DNA of 64,000 nucleotides, from the NCBI RefSeq assembly GCF_015624425.1, contig NZ_CP049919.1:3162001-3226000 (forward strand), in the 5' to 3' direction. A program made the translations under genes and the position numbers. This DNA is from Roseateles sp. DAIF2. Lineage in GTDB: Bacteria; Pseudomonadota; Gammaproteobacteria; Burkholderiales; Burkholderiaceae_C. This document shows, one piece after another, positions 34,146 to 44,100 of the stretch (its first letter is position 1; each line of letters opens with the position of its first letter). The notes under the pieces were generated by a model. It worked only from the letters and a program-made list of their open reading frames with translations, was not told where the DNA came from and did no database searches.

Positions 34146-34976
34146 TCAGGCCTTGGCGAAGGCCAGCAGGTCGGCGTTCAGCTGCTCCTTGGCGGTGTCG
34201 CCGAGACTGTGGCTGCCGCCCTTATAGATCTTCAACTCCGCCCCCTTGACCAGCTTGGCCGAGAGCAGCGCCGAGCCCTGGATGGGCACGATCTGGTCGT
34301 CGTCGCCATGGATGATCAGCGTGGGGACGTCGAACTTCTTCAGGTCCTCGGTGAAGTCCGTCTCGCTGAAGGCCTTGATGCAGTCGTAGGCGTTCTTGTG
34401 CCCGGACATCATTCCCTGCATGTACCAGGACTGGATCAGACCCTGCGAGACCTTGACGCCGGGGCGGTTGAAGTTGAAGAACGGGCCGCTGGCAACGTCC
34501 AGGAAGAACTGCGCGCGGTCGGCCAGATATGCCTTGCGAAAGCCGTCGAAGACCTCCATCGGCAGGCCCACCGGATTGTTCGCCGACTTGACCATGATCG
34601 GCGGCACGGCCCCCATCAGAACCGCCTTGGCGACGCGCTTGCTGCCGTGGCGGCCGATGTAGCGGGCCACCTCGCCACCGCCGGTGGAATGGCCCACCAT
34701 CATCGCGCCCTTGATCTCGAGCTTGCTCAGCAGTTCATGCAGGTCGTCGGCATAGGTGTCCATCTCGTTGCCGTTCCACGGCTGGCTGGAGCGACCATGG
34801 CCGCGCCGGTCGTGAGCGATGCAGCGGAAGCCGTTCGAGGCCAGGTGGAACATCTGGGCTTCCCAGGCGTCGGCGCTCAGCGGCCAGCCATGGCTGAACG
34901 TGACGACCTTGCCGTCCTTCGGCCCCCAGTCCTTGTAGTAGATCTGGGTGCCGTCCTTTGTCGTGATATGGCTCAT
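34146..34976 (-). CDS. Alpha/beta hydrolase (non-haem chloroperoxidase/esterase type)
   Basis: The protein has 276 residues, usual for this family. The nucleophile serine is in GHSTGGGE, the acid in HGDDDQIVP and the histidine in GGSHSLGD; the oxyanion motif is SHGWPLS. Close relatives are called arylesterase or cofactor-free haloperoxidase. The substrate is unknown. The start [18 protein letters not shown] follows an AAGGAAG site; longer frames upstream to 35255 are noncoding. It is divergent from the cysteine hydrolase gene at 35381. Confidence 0.9.
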   Translation of the reverse strand: MSHITTKDGTQIYYKDWGPKDGKVVTFSHGWPLSADAWEAQMFHLASNGFRCIAHDRRGHGRSSQPWNGNEMDTYADDLHELLSKLEIKGAMMVGHSTGGGEVARYIGRHGSKRVAKAVLMGAVPPIMVKSANNPVGLPMEVFDGFRKAYLADRAQFFLDVASGPFFNFNRPGVKVSQGLIQSWYMQGMMSGHKNAYDCIKAFSETDFTEDLKKFDVPTLIIHGDDDQIVPIQGSALLSAKLVKGAELKIYKGGSHSLGDTAKEQLNADLLAFAKA

Positions 34977-35380
34977 GGTCTTCCTTTCAGGGTTGCGGGT
35001 GTCGCGCCGCGATGAACGGGAGGTGATCGCGCCGATCAAGGCGGTGCGCCTCCACGGGGCATGGAACTCCAGCAGTCTTGATGCCGCTACCTCCTGGCGC
35101 CACCCCATTTCAGAAGGGAATCTGCTACCACCAAGAGGCAGATTCGATATCGGCCGAATGGGTGAGGCACAAGCCCATTTATAGGCAGTCGAGCGCCCTC
35201 CTCCCTGAAGAGAAGGTGGCGAACCTGTCCGTAGGAGGGATGCCGGATCAACCATCGCAGATCAGACTGGCACCCCTGCCCTCGCCTGCACCGCTCCCAT
35301 CCAGCGCTCTGCCCGCGGCAGTCTCTGTTTCCACAAGGTCTCGGCAAGCAGACCGAACGCCAACCTCGAGAGGATCATCC
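34977..35380. other. Intergenic region between divergent hydrolase genes
   Basis: No gene is supported in these 404 bp. They should hold the promoters of both flanking genes. A weak dyad, ATTCG-N8-CGAAT around 35143-35160, is the only symmetrical element noticed. No regulator gene lies beside it. Confidence 0.4.
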
Positions 35381-36034
35381 ATGCCCATCACCGCCACCCC
35401 AACCCCCGGCATCCAGTTGCTGACCCCCACTGACCATGCGCTGGTGCTGATCGACTTCCAGTCGCAGATGTCCTTCGCGACCAAGTCGATCGACGCGGTC
35501 GAGCTGCGCAACAACGCCGCGCTGATCTCGCACGCCGCCGCCGGCTTCAAGGTGCCGACCATCCTGACCACGGTGGCCGAGAAGAGCTTCTCCGGCCCGA
35601 TGTTCGAGGAGATCACCTCCGCCTTCCCTGGCCAGGAGCTGATCGACCGCACCTCGATGAACACCTGGGAGGACACCAACGTCATCAAGGTGGTCAACGC
35701 CATCGGCAAGAAGCGCCTGGTGTTCGCCGGCCTGTGGACCTCGGTCTGCATCGTCGGCCCGACCTTGTCGGCACTGGAGCAAGGCTACGAGGTCTATGTG
35801 ATCACCGATGCCTGCGGCGATGTCAGCACCGAAGCCCATGAGCGCGCGGTGACGCGCATGGTGCAAGCCGGTGCCCGGCCGATCACCTCGCTGCAGTACC
35901 TGCTGGAGCTGCAGCGCGACTGGGCGCGCGGGGAGACCTACGAGCTGACCACCGGCATCGCCAAGAAGTTTGGCGGTGCCTATGGTCTGGGCATCATCTA
36001 CGCCAAGACCATGTTCGGCGCCCACGAAGGCTGA
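35381..36034 (+). CDS. Isochorismatase-family cysteine hydrolase (YcaC-like)
   Basis: This 217-residue hydrolase has the aspartate in ALVLIDFQSQM, lysine in AEKSFSGPMFEE and nucleophile cysteine in AGLWTSVCIVGPTLSALEQGYEV, giving the D-K-C triad of the family. YcaC-type enzymes act on unidentified amides. The start is the ATG after GAGAGGA. It leads a probable five-gene operon with XapX, amidohydrolase, DoxX and MFS proteins. Confidence 0.88.
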   Translation: MPITATPTPGIQLLTPTDHALVLIDFQSQMSFATKSIDAVELRNNAALISHAAAGFKVPTILTTVAEKSFSGPMFEEITSAFPGQELIDRTSMNTWEDTNVIKVVNAIGKKRLVFAGLWTSVCIVGPTLSALEQGYEVYVITDACGDVSTEAHERAVTRMVQAGARPITSLQYLLELQRDWARGETYELTTGIAKKFGGAYGLGIIYAKTMFGAHEG

Positions 36035-36052
36035 TCGCAGGAGCTGATGCCC

Positions 36053-36325
36053 ATGAAGCCCTATCTCGTATCGCTGGCCGTCGGCCTGCTGGTGGGCGTG
36101 ATCTACGCCCTGTTCAATGTGCGCTCGCCGGCGCCGCCGGTGATCGCGCTGGTGGGGCTTCTGGGCATCCTGGTCGGCGAGCAGCTGCCGCCGCTGGCGA
36201 AAAAGCTGTTCGGCAGCGCCCCTGCCCAGGTGTCCTGGTTGCACCACCAGGTCAAGCCGCACATGTTCGGCGAGCTGCCCAAGTGTGCCGAGCAGGCGTC
36301 GTTGAAGGAGCAGCGGCATGGCTGA
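36053..36325 (+). CDS. XapX domain (DUF1427) small membrane protein
   Basis: The protein has 90 residues. MKPYLVSLAVGLLVGVIYALFNVRSPAPPVIALVGLLGILVGEQ matches the XapX/DUF1427 domain, with two membrane helices. The ATG at 36053 has CAGGAG at 9 bp and is preferred over the ATG at 36047. The C-terminal half extends beyond the domain with histidines and one cysteine. It overlaps the amidohydrolase gene by 8 bp. Function of the family is unknown. Confidence 0.83.
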   Translation: MKPYLVSLAVGLLVGVIYALFNVRSPAPPVIALVGLLGILVGEQLPPLAKKLFGSAPAQVSWLHHQVKPHMFGELPKCAEQASLKEQRHG

Positions 36326-38195
36326 TATCGCCGACCTGATCCTGCATCGCGGCCGCATCACGACACTGAACCGTTCCCAGCCCACGGCCCAGGCCGTTGC
36401 GATCAGGAACGGCCGCTTTCTGCGCGTCGGCGATGACGTCGAGGTAATGGCCCTGGCCGGACCGCAGACCAAGATCATCGATCTGCACGGCCGGCGCGTG
36501 CTGCCCGGGTTGATCGACAACCACCTGCACATCATCCGCGGCGGCCTCAACTTCAATCTCGAGCTGCGCTGGGACGGCATGCGCTCGTTGGCCGACGCCA
36601 TGGCGATGCTCAAGCGGCAGGTTGACATCACGCCGGCACCGCAATGGGTGCGCGTCGTCGGTGGCTTCACCGAGCATCAGTTCGCCGAGAAGCGCCTGCC
36701 CACGCTGGAGGAGCTGAACGCCGTGGCGCCTGACACGCCGGTGTTCATCCTGCACCTGTACGACCGCGCCCTGCTCAACGGCGCCGCTCTGCGCGCCGTC
36801 GGCTACACCAGGGACACACCCGAGCCCCCGGGTGGCCAGATCCTGCGCGACGCCGTCGGCAACCCCACCGGCCTGCTGCTCGCCAAGCCCAATGCCTCGA
36901 TCCTTTACGCCACCCTGGCCAAGGGCCCGAAGCTGCCGCTTGAGTACCAGCTGAACTCCACGCGCCACTTCATGCGCGAGCTGAACCGCCTGGGCGTGAC
37001 CGGCGCGATCGACGCCGGCGGCGGCTTCCAGAACTACCCCGAGGACTACGAGGTGATCGAGCGGCTGGCCAAGGAGCAGCAGCTGACCATCCGGCTCGCC
37101 TACAACCTGTTCACGCAGAAACCCAAGCAGGAGAAGGAAGACTTCCTGCGCTGGACCGCCGGCTCGGCCTACAAGCAGGGCGACGACTACTTCCGTCACA
37201 ACGGCGCCGGCGAGATGCTGGTGTTCTCCGCCGCCGACTTCGAGGACTTCCGCGAGCCGCGCCCCGACATGAGCGAGGCGATGGAGGGCGACCTTGAGGA
37301 GGTGGTGCGCATTCTGGCGCAGAACCGCTGGCCCTGGCGCATGCATGCGACCTACGACGAGACCATCAGCCGCGCGCTGGACGTGTTCGAGAAGGTCAAC
37401 CAGGACGTGCCGCTGGAGGGGCTGAACTGGTTCTTCGACCATGCGGAGACGATCTCCGAGCGCTCGATGGACCGCATCGCCAAACTCGGCGGCGGCGTCG
37501 CGGTGCAGCACCGCATGGCCTACCAGGGCGAGTATTTTGTCGAGCGCTACGGCCCCAACGCGGCCGAAGCCACACCCCCCGTGGCCAAGATGCTGGCCAA
37601 GGGCATGAAGGTCTCGGCCGGCACCGACGCCACCCGCGTCGCCAGCTACAACCCTTGGGTCTCGCTCGCCTGGCTGGTCACCGGCAAGACGGTCGGCGGC
37701 CTGCAGCTCTATCCGCAGAGGAACTGCCTGGATCGCGAGGCCGCGCTGCGCCTATGGACCGAGAACGTCACCTGGTTCAGTAACGAGGTCGGCAAGAAGG
37801 GCCGCATCGAGACCGGCATGCTGGCCGATCTGGTGGTGCCGGACCGCGACTTCTTCGCCTGCGCCGAAAGCGAGATCATCGACACGACGGCGCTCCTGAC
37901 CGTTGTCGGAGGCAAGGTGGTGTGGGGCGCCGGCGAGTTCGCCGCGCATGACGACTCGGCGCCGCCTCCGGCCATGCCCGACTGGTCGCCCGTGCGCCGT
38001 TTCAGGGGCTACGGCGCCTGGGGCGAGCAGGAAGAAGGCCGACCGCCGCAGGCGGCGATGCAACAGGCCTGCGCCTGCGCGACCGCCTGCAATGTGCATG
38101 GCCACGCGCATGCCAAGTCCTGGGCCAGCAACGCGCCGGTGTCCGATTTCAAGAGCTTCTGGGGCGCGCTGGGCTGCGCCTGCTGGGCGGTGTGA
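36318..38195 (+). CDS. Amidohydrolase (YtcJ-like)
   Basis: This 625-residue metal-dependent hydrolase has the metal motif GLIDNHLHIIRGG near residue 65, a histidine in WRMHATYDET, WFFDHAETIS, and SAGTDATRVASYNPW near the C-terminal side. The substrate is unknown. An unusual tail carries a cysteine-histidine-rich segment, ACACATACNVHGHAHAKSW, and ends CACWAV; this could bind metal and is not part of the usual fold. It overlaps the DoxX gene by one base. Confidence 0.87.
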   Translation: MADIADLILHRGRITTLNRSQPTAQAVAIRNGRFLRVGDDVEVMALAGPQTKIIDLHGRRVLPGLIDNHLHIIRGGLNFNLELRWDGMRSLADAMAMLKRQVDITPAPQWVRVVGGFTEHQFAEKRLPTLEELNAVAPDTPVFILHLYDRALLNGAALRAVGYTRDTPEPPGGQILRDAVGNPTGLLLAKPNASILYATLAKGPKLPLEYQLNSTRHFMRELNRLGVTGAIDAGGGFQNYPEDYEVIERLAKEQQLTIRLAYNLFTQKPKQEKEDFLRWTAGSAYKQGDDYFRHNGAGEMLVFSAADFEDFREPRPDMSEAMEGDLEEVVRILAQNRWPWRMHATYDETISRALDVFEKVNQDVPLEGLNWFFDHAETISERSMDRIAKLGGGVAVQHRMAYQGEYFVERYGPNAAEATPPVAKMLAKGMKVSAGTDATRVASYNPWVSLAWLVTGKTVGGLQLYPQRNCLDREAALRLWTENVTWFSNEVGKKGRIETGMLADLVVPDRDFFACAESEIIDTTALLTVVGGKVVWGAGEFAAHDDSAPPPAMPDWSPVRRFRGYGAWGEQEEGRPPQAAMQQACACATACNVHGHAHAKSWASNAPVSDFKSFWGALGCACWAV

Positions 38196-38587
38196 TGCTG
38201 GGCAAGCAACACCTCCCGCTGCTGCGCTGGGTCGCCCTGTTGCTGCTGTGCGCAGCCTATCTGCAGGGCGGCCTGGTCAAGCTATTCGACTTCCCCGGGG
38301 CCATCGCCGAGATGAACCACTTCGGCCTGCGGCCGGCGCCGCTGATGGCGGCGCTGGTGATCGCGCTGGAGCTGGGCGCGGCGGCGCTGATCCTTACGGG
38401 ACGGCTGCGCTGGCTGGGCGCCCTGGCTCTGGCGTTCTTCACCGCGGCAGCCACCTTCATGGCCAACCGCTACTGGGAGGCCACAGGCCATGAACGCTTC
38501 ATGCTGATGAACGCCTTCTTCGAGCATTGGGGTCTGGTCGGCGGCTTCCTGCTGGTTGCCTGGATGGACTGGCGCGAACGAGCATGA
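38195..38587 (+). CDS. DoxX family membrane protein
   Basis: The protein has 130 residues and four predicted helices. It shows the DoxX pattern LLLCAAYLQGGLVKLFDFPGAIAEMNHFGL with a further ALELGAAALILTGRLRWLGALAL. The ATG at 38195 overlaps the preceding stop; a GTG one codon upstream is possible. DoxX proteins are small membrane proteins tied to thiol or quinone oxidation in some bacteria. It overlaps the MFS gene by 4 bp. Confidence 0.87.
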   Translation: MLGKQHLPLLRWVALLLLCAAYLQGGLVKLFDFPGAIAEMNHFGLRPAPLMAALVIALELGAAALILTGRLRWLGALALAFFTAAATFMANRYWEATGHERFMLMNAFFEHWGLVGGFLLVAWMDWRERA

Positions 38588-40182
38588 GCGCAGCACCCAC
38601 CGGCAGCCCGTTGCGCCAACGCACCTTCGCGGTGCTGTGGGTCGCGACGATCGCCGGCAACATCGGCAGCTTCATGCGTGACGTGGCCAGCGCCTGGGTG
38701 GTGACCGATCTGTCGCCCAGTCCGGCCGCGGTGGCCCTGATCCAGGCCGCAGCGACCTTGCCGGTGTTCCTGCTGGCGATCCCCGCCGGCGTGCTATCGG
38801 ACATCCTGGATCGGCGCCGCTTCCTGATCGCGATCCAGCTGCTGCTCGCCGCGGTCAGCGGCACCTTGATGCTGCTCGCGCATTTTCAGGCCCTGACCCT
38901 GCCCTGGCTTCTGCTGCTGACCCTGCTGGGCGGCGTCGGCGCCGCCCTGATGGGGCCGACCTGGCAGTCGATCGTGCCCGAGCTGGTGCCGCGCGAGCAG
39001 CTGCGCGATGCGGTGGCATTGAACTCGCTGGGAGTCAACGTCGCCCGCGCGCTGGGGCCTGCGGCCGGGGGGCTGCTGCTGGGGCTGGCCGGCGCCCCCG
39101 TTACCTACGGCACCGACGTCCTCAGCTATCTGATGGTGATTACCGCGCTGCTGTGGTGGCGACGCCCGGCGCCGGGTCCCGATCCGATGGCCGAGCAGTT
39201 CGCCAGCGCGCTGCGCGCCGGCCTGCGCTACACCCGCGCCAGCCCCGAGCTGCATCGCGTGCTGCTGCGTGCCGTGCTGTTCTTCGCCAGCGCCAGCGCG
39301 GTCTGGGCCTTGCTGCCCCTGGTGGCTCGCGAGCTGCTGCGCGGAGACGCCAGCTTCTACGGCCTGCTGCTTGGTGCTGTGGGCCTGGGCGCGATCGCCG
39401 GTGCGCTGATGCTGCCGCGGCTGCGCGCTCGCCTGGATTCCGATGGTTTGCTCCTGGCGGCCGGCCTCAGTGCCGCTGCGGTGCTGGCCCTGCTGGCCTT
39501 GGCACCGCCGAAAGCCCTGGCCCTGGCGCTGATGGCCCTGCTGGGCATGGCCTGGATCGTGGCGCTGACCACGCTGGGCGGCGCAGCCCAGGCCATCCTG
39601 CCGAACTGGGTGCGCGGTCGGGGGCTGGCGGTCTACCTGACCGTGTTCAACGGCGCACTGACCCTGGGCAGCCTGGCCTGGGGCGCGGTGGCGCAATGGA
39701 GCGGCATCCCCGCCGCGCTGCTGATCGCGGCCGCCAGCCTGGCAATCAGCTCCATGGTGGCGCGGGCCTGGGCCCTGCCGCGCAGCGAGGCCGATCCCCT
39801 GCCCTTCGTGCATTGGCCGGAACCTCCGCAGCCGGCGGCGGATGCCGAGATGGCGCGAGGGCCGGTGATCGTGCAGATCGAGTATCGCGTCGCCTCAGCC
39901 AACCGCCCTGCCTTCCTGCACAAGCTGCAGGAGCTGGCCCTGGTCCGGCGGCGCGACGGTGCCTCGGCCTGGGGCGTGGCCGAGGACCTGGAGAGGCCCG
40001 AGCTGCTGGTCGAATGGTTCATCGTCGAGTCCTGGGCCGAGCACCAGCGCCAGCACCGCCGCGGGTCGCACGCCGACGCGGACCTGCAGCAGACGCTGCG
40101 TCAATGGCACACTGGCGAGCAGGCACCGGCGGTGCGCCATCTGCTGGCGCTGTCTCCGGAGTGCAGGCACAAGGGGCCATGA
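38584..40182 (+). CDS. MFS exporter with C-terminal ABM-like domain
   Basis: The 532-residue protein has about twelve helices in its first 405 residues, with the EntS/DUF894-like opening FAVLWVATIAGNIGSFMRDVASAWVV. The last 100 residues are soluble (VIVQIEYRVASANRPAFLHKLQELALVRRRDGASAWGVAED) and resemble the antibiotic-biosynthesis monooxygenase dimeric fold. The fusion is a known MFS subfamily; the exported compound is unknown. ATG overlaps the DoxX stop (ATGA). It ends the operon begun at 35381. Confidence 0.85.
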   Translation: MSAAPTGSPLRQRTFAVLWVATIAGNIGSFMRDVASAWVVTDLSPSPAAVALIQAAATLPVFLLAIPAGVLSDILDRRRFLIAIQLLLAAVSGTLMLLAHFQALTLPWLLLLTLLGGVGAALMGPTWQSIVPELVPREQLRDAVALNSLGVNVARALGPAAGGLLLGLAGAPVTYGTDVLSYLMVITALLWWRRPAPGPDPMAEQFASALRAGLRYTRASPELHRVLLRAVLFFASASAVWALLPLVARELLRGDASFYGLLLGAVGLGAIAGALMLPRLRARLDSDGLLLAAGLSAAAVLALLALAPPKALALALMALLGMAWIVALTTLGGAAQAILPNWVRGRGLAVYLTVFNGALTLGSLAWGAVAQWSGIPAALLIAAASLAISSMVARAWALPRSEADPLPFVHWPEPPQPAADAEMARGPVIVQIEYRVASANRPAFLHKLQELALVRRRDGASAWGVAEDLERPELLVEWFIVESWAEHQRQHRRGSHADADLQQTLRQWHTGEQAPAVRHLLALSPECRHKGP

Positions 40183-40291
40183 ACCACGGTGCCGGCTGGT
40201 ATCGACTGCGCAGCTAGCGGCCCCGCCTTTAGATGACCGCCTTACGACGGCACGGGTGGTCAGCCGAGTTGGCATCAGCACCGGAGCTGAT

Positions 40292-40897
40292 CTAGCTTTC
40301 CAGGCGCACCAAGCCACGTTCGACCGCGATGTTGGCTGCCTCGGTTCGGGTCGCGGCGCCGAGCTTACCCATCAGACCCTTCATATGCGCCTTGATCGTG
40401 CCCAGCGACACCTCCAGCGCCAGGGCGATTGCCTTGTTGCCCTTGCCGCGCACCACCAGCGCGAGCACCTGCTGTTCGCGCTGGGTCAGCGCCGAGCGAG
40501 CCATGCTGTCGGCGATGCGCCGAGCGGCGGTGGCACTCAGGTAGCGTGAGCCACGGGCCAACTGGCGCAGACCACACAGGAACTCCGGCACCTCACAGCC
40601 CTGGGCCAGATACCCGTCGACGCCCGCCTCGAGAGCTCGGCGCACCTCATGCTCTCGCTCCTGGCTGGTGACGATCAGCACCCGGGCCTGCCAAACACCA
40701 CGCGGGCGGTGCCTCGCTTCAACCGCCAGCTGCAGCCCGCGCACATAGTCGGCCACCACGATCTGCGAGCCCCCCCGCGAGTCGACCAGGTCGAAGTCGG
40801 ACTGCTGGCTCAACGCGGCACTCAGCCCGAGCGCGACCAAGGGCTCGGCATGCTCGATGGCCACGCGTATGCGCGCCGGTGCTGCGACTTGTTGCAT
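40292..40897 (-). CDS. LuxR-family regulator with degenerate receiver
   Basis: The protein has 201 residues. The C-terminal LuxR HTH is intact (LTQREQQVLALVVRGKGNKAIALALEVSLGTIKAHMKGLMGKLG). The receiver-like half keeps a candidate D50 (QIVVADYV), but the usual acidic pair is replaced by IEHAEP and the conserved lysine is lost in GYLAQGCE. It may therefore work without phosphorylation. The start follows a GGGAGC site; frame upstream to 40987 is unsupported. It is divergent from the large sensor kinase at 41121. Confidence 0.82.
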   Translation of the reverse strand: MQQVAAPARIRVAIEHAEPLVALGLSAALSQQSDFDLVDSRGGSQIVVADYVRGLQLAVEARHRPRGVWQARVLIVTSQEREHEVRRALEAGVDGYLAQGCEVPEFLCGLRQLARGSRYLSATAARRIADSMARSALTQREQQVLALVVRGKGNKAIALALEVSLGTIKAHMKGLMGKLGAATRTEAANIAVERGLVRLES

Positions 40898-41120
40898 GGC
40901 GATGCTCCCTGTGATTGCTGCTATGGCGGCGATGCTAGGGTCACGGGAAGCGTCGCCACAGACCCGCCCCAGCGAGTGCGAGATCACCCGAAAGAGTGAG
41001 CTTCAGACCGCTAAAGTCCGGCAAGCTCCCCTCCTCCACTCCCTCCATCATGCAGCGCGCCTCTTCCGGATACTCTCCACCTGCCGCGGCCTTGGGCGCC
41101 ACCCTCGCCACGAGGCCGTG

Positions 41121-44100
41121 ATGCGCGTTGTCCGGCATTGGCTCCTCCTTCTACTGCTGGCTGCCGGCGGCGCCCAGGCGGCGCCACCGTCACTGGCCGA
41201 GTTCTCGCACCAGGCTTGGACCGTGGAGGAAGGCGCGCCTGCCGATGTGTGGACATTGGCCCAGGCACCATCCGCCTATCTGTGGCTCGGCACGGGGCTG
41301 GGGCTGTATCGCTTCGACGGCGTACGCTTCGATCGCTATCCGCTGCGCGAAGGGCAGCGGCTGAGATCGACCAATATCAACGCGCTGCTAGTCCTGCCCA
41401 GTGGCGACATCTGGGTCGGGCTCTTCTCCGGAGGCGTGGTTCGCCTCAGGGATGGCATGGTTGCCGCCTTCGGCCAGCAGGAGGGCTTGCCGGGTGGCCG
41501 TGTGCTGCGCCTGGCGCAGACCCCGGACGGCGCCCTGTGGGCCGCCGCCGAGCAAGGGCTCGCGCGTTTTGACGGCCGGCGATGGCAGCGCATCGGCACC
41601 GGCTGGAACTATCCGGACGCCGGCGCCGATTATGTCTTTGCCGATAGCCAAGGCCGGCTATGGGTGGCCGGGCGGGAGCACCTGGCTTGGTTGCCGCCCC
41701 ATAGCCAGCGCTTCGAGGTCCGGCACGAGAAGATCTCTCGATTTGCTGTTCTGGCCGAAGAACCCGGCGGACGCATCTGGCTATCAGACTCACGCAGTGG
41801 TACCCGCCCCTTGAGCGACAAGCCGATGCCGCCCTCGCCACTCCCAGAGAACGACCACCAGCCGTTTGCCCGAGCCAAGCAGCTGCTGTTCTCCGCGGAT
41901 GGCAGCCTGTGGTTGAGTGAGGCTGGAGTAGGTGTGCGCCGGCTCGGCACGCCGGCAGCGATTCCAGCAGGCCGCAGTCTCAACGCATCCGACGGGCTGG
42001 AGACATTCACGCCCCGGCAAGGCTTGCCCTCTGCGGTTGCTGTGCCTTTGCTACAGACCGCAGAAGGCGAGGTCTGGGTCGGCACCAACAATGGTCTGTC
42101 CAGCTTCCGGCGGCAACGCCTGAAGACCGTCGGAGAGCTCTCCGGCGCGCAACGCCATGGATTCGTGTTGGCGCTGCAGGCCGACGGTGTGCTGGCGTCG
42201 CACAGCGCTCAGGCGTTGCTGCTTGACCCACCGCATGCACCGACACCGCAGCCGGCTCGCGAACGACTACGGTTCGCGCTGCGGGCCCCGGATGGCGCGC
42301 TTTGGCAGGTCGATGCCAAAGGCATCTGGCGGGAGCACCAGGGGCTCCGCCAGCGCATGGGAAGCGACTTGGCGGAGGGCCTCCTCAATGTCCTTGCCCT
42401 GGCACCGGACCGGCAAGGCGGCGCCTGGCTATCGATCAGCGGTCGGGGCGTGTTCTACGTCGGTCCGACGGGATCGCTGCGCGAAGCACGCGTCGAAGGT
42501 AGCGGCGCAAGCTCACCGACCGTCATCACGATCGGGCCGGACGAGACGGTCTGGTTCGGTTATGACGACGAGGCCGTTCAGCTCTCGCCGGATCGCAAGC
42601 AGTTGCGTCGTTATGGCAGCGGCGAAGGTCTGCTGACCGGAAGAACCACGGCCATCCACAGCGGCTCGGCCGGCGTTTTTGTGGCTGGGGAAGCCGGATT
42701 GGCTCGCTTGGAGGGCTCGCGCTTCAGCACGTTGTCGGCAGAGAGGGATGACAGCTTCGGACACATCAGCGGCATCGTCGAATCCGCGGATGGCAATCTC
42801 TGGCTCAACGGCGGGCGAGGCATCGTGCAGCTGCAAGCCGCTGACATTCCGGCGCTGTTTGCGGGCGCGCACGCCAAGCTGAACTACCGCTTGCTCAACT
42901 GGCGGGATGGCCTGCCAGGGATCGCCTTGCAAGCCTACCCGAGTCCGACGGCGCTGCGTGATCGGCGGGGTCGACTGTGGTTTGCGACCAATCGCGGCAT
43001 TGCATGGCTGCATCCGGCCACCTTAACGCGCTACGAAAGTCCCCCTGCCGTAGAAGTGCAACACCTGCGGGTCGGGGATCGGGTGTATCGCCCGGATCCC
43101 CGGCTGGCTCTGGAGCCGGGCACTCAGAACATCGCGATTCGCTATACGGCGTTGACTCCGGCCGACGCGGACCGGATGAGGTTCCGGTATCGGCTTGAGG
43201 GCGTTGACGACGACTGGCAAGACGCCGACTTCAGGCGGGAAGCCACCTATGCCAACCTCGGCCCCGGCGACTATCGCTTCCGCGTGATCGCAGCGAACAG
43301 CGACGGCGTCTGGAGCAAGGACGCCGCCGAAATCAGTTTCACCCTTCCACCGACCCTGGTTCAGAGCCGTCCGTTCATCGCAGCCTGCGTCGCACTGCTG
43401 CTGGCCATGGCCTGGGCAACCTACCGGCTGCGCGCTCGCAACATAGCGGCTCGCGTGCGCCTTCGGCTTGAGGCGCTTCATGGTGAACGGGAGCGGATCG
43501 CGCGCGAACTGCATGACACGCTTCTGCAAGGCACGCAGGGCCTCATCGTGCATGTGCAGGGCCTGATTTCGCGCCTGCCGGAGCACGAGCCGGTGCGAAA
43601 GAGGATCGAGGAGGTTCTGGATCGCGCCGACGAAGTGGTGCTGGAAGCCAGGGAGCGCGTGCTGGACCTGCGCGCCACGGCCCTGGACGGCGTGCTCTTG
43701 GCCGAACGCCTTGCCCAGGCGGGGCGCGACATGGCGGAGGGGCGGGATACGGTTTTCCGGCAGGTCAGCCTCGGTGATCCCCGCCCCTTGCAGCGAATCG
43801 CCAGCGACGAGCTGTACAGCCTTGCGCGCGAGGCGCTGACCAACGCATTTCGGCATGCGCAGCCCCGCCAGGTTGAAATCGAGATCGCCTTCCATAGCAA
43901 GGAACTGGTGCTGCGCATCCGCGATGATGGCGTCGGCATGTCGCCGGAGCAGCTGGTGCCTGGCGCCCGCCCCGGGCACTGGGGATTGGCAGGTATGCAC
44001 GAGAGGGCCCACCTCCTCGGAGCTCGCCTCAGCGTAACCAGCCGCCCACATGCCGGTACCGAAGTCGAGTGCCGGGTGCCTGCAGCCGCTGTCTACCTTG

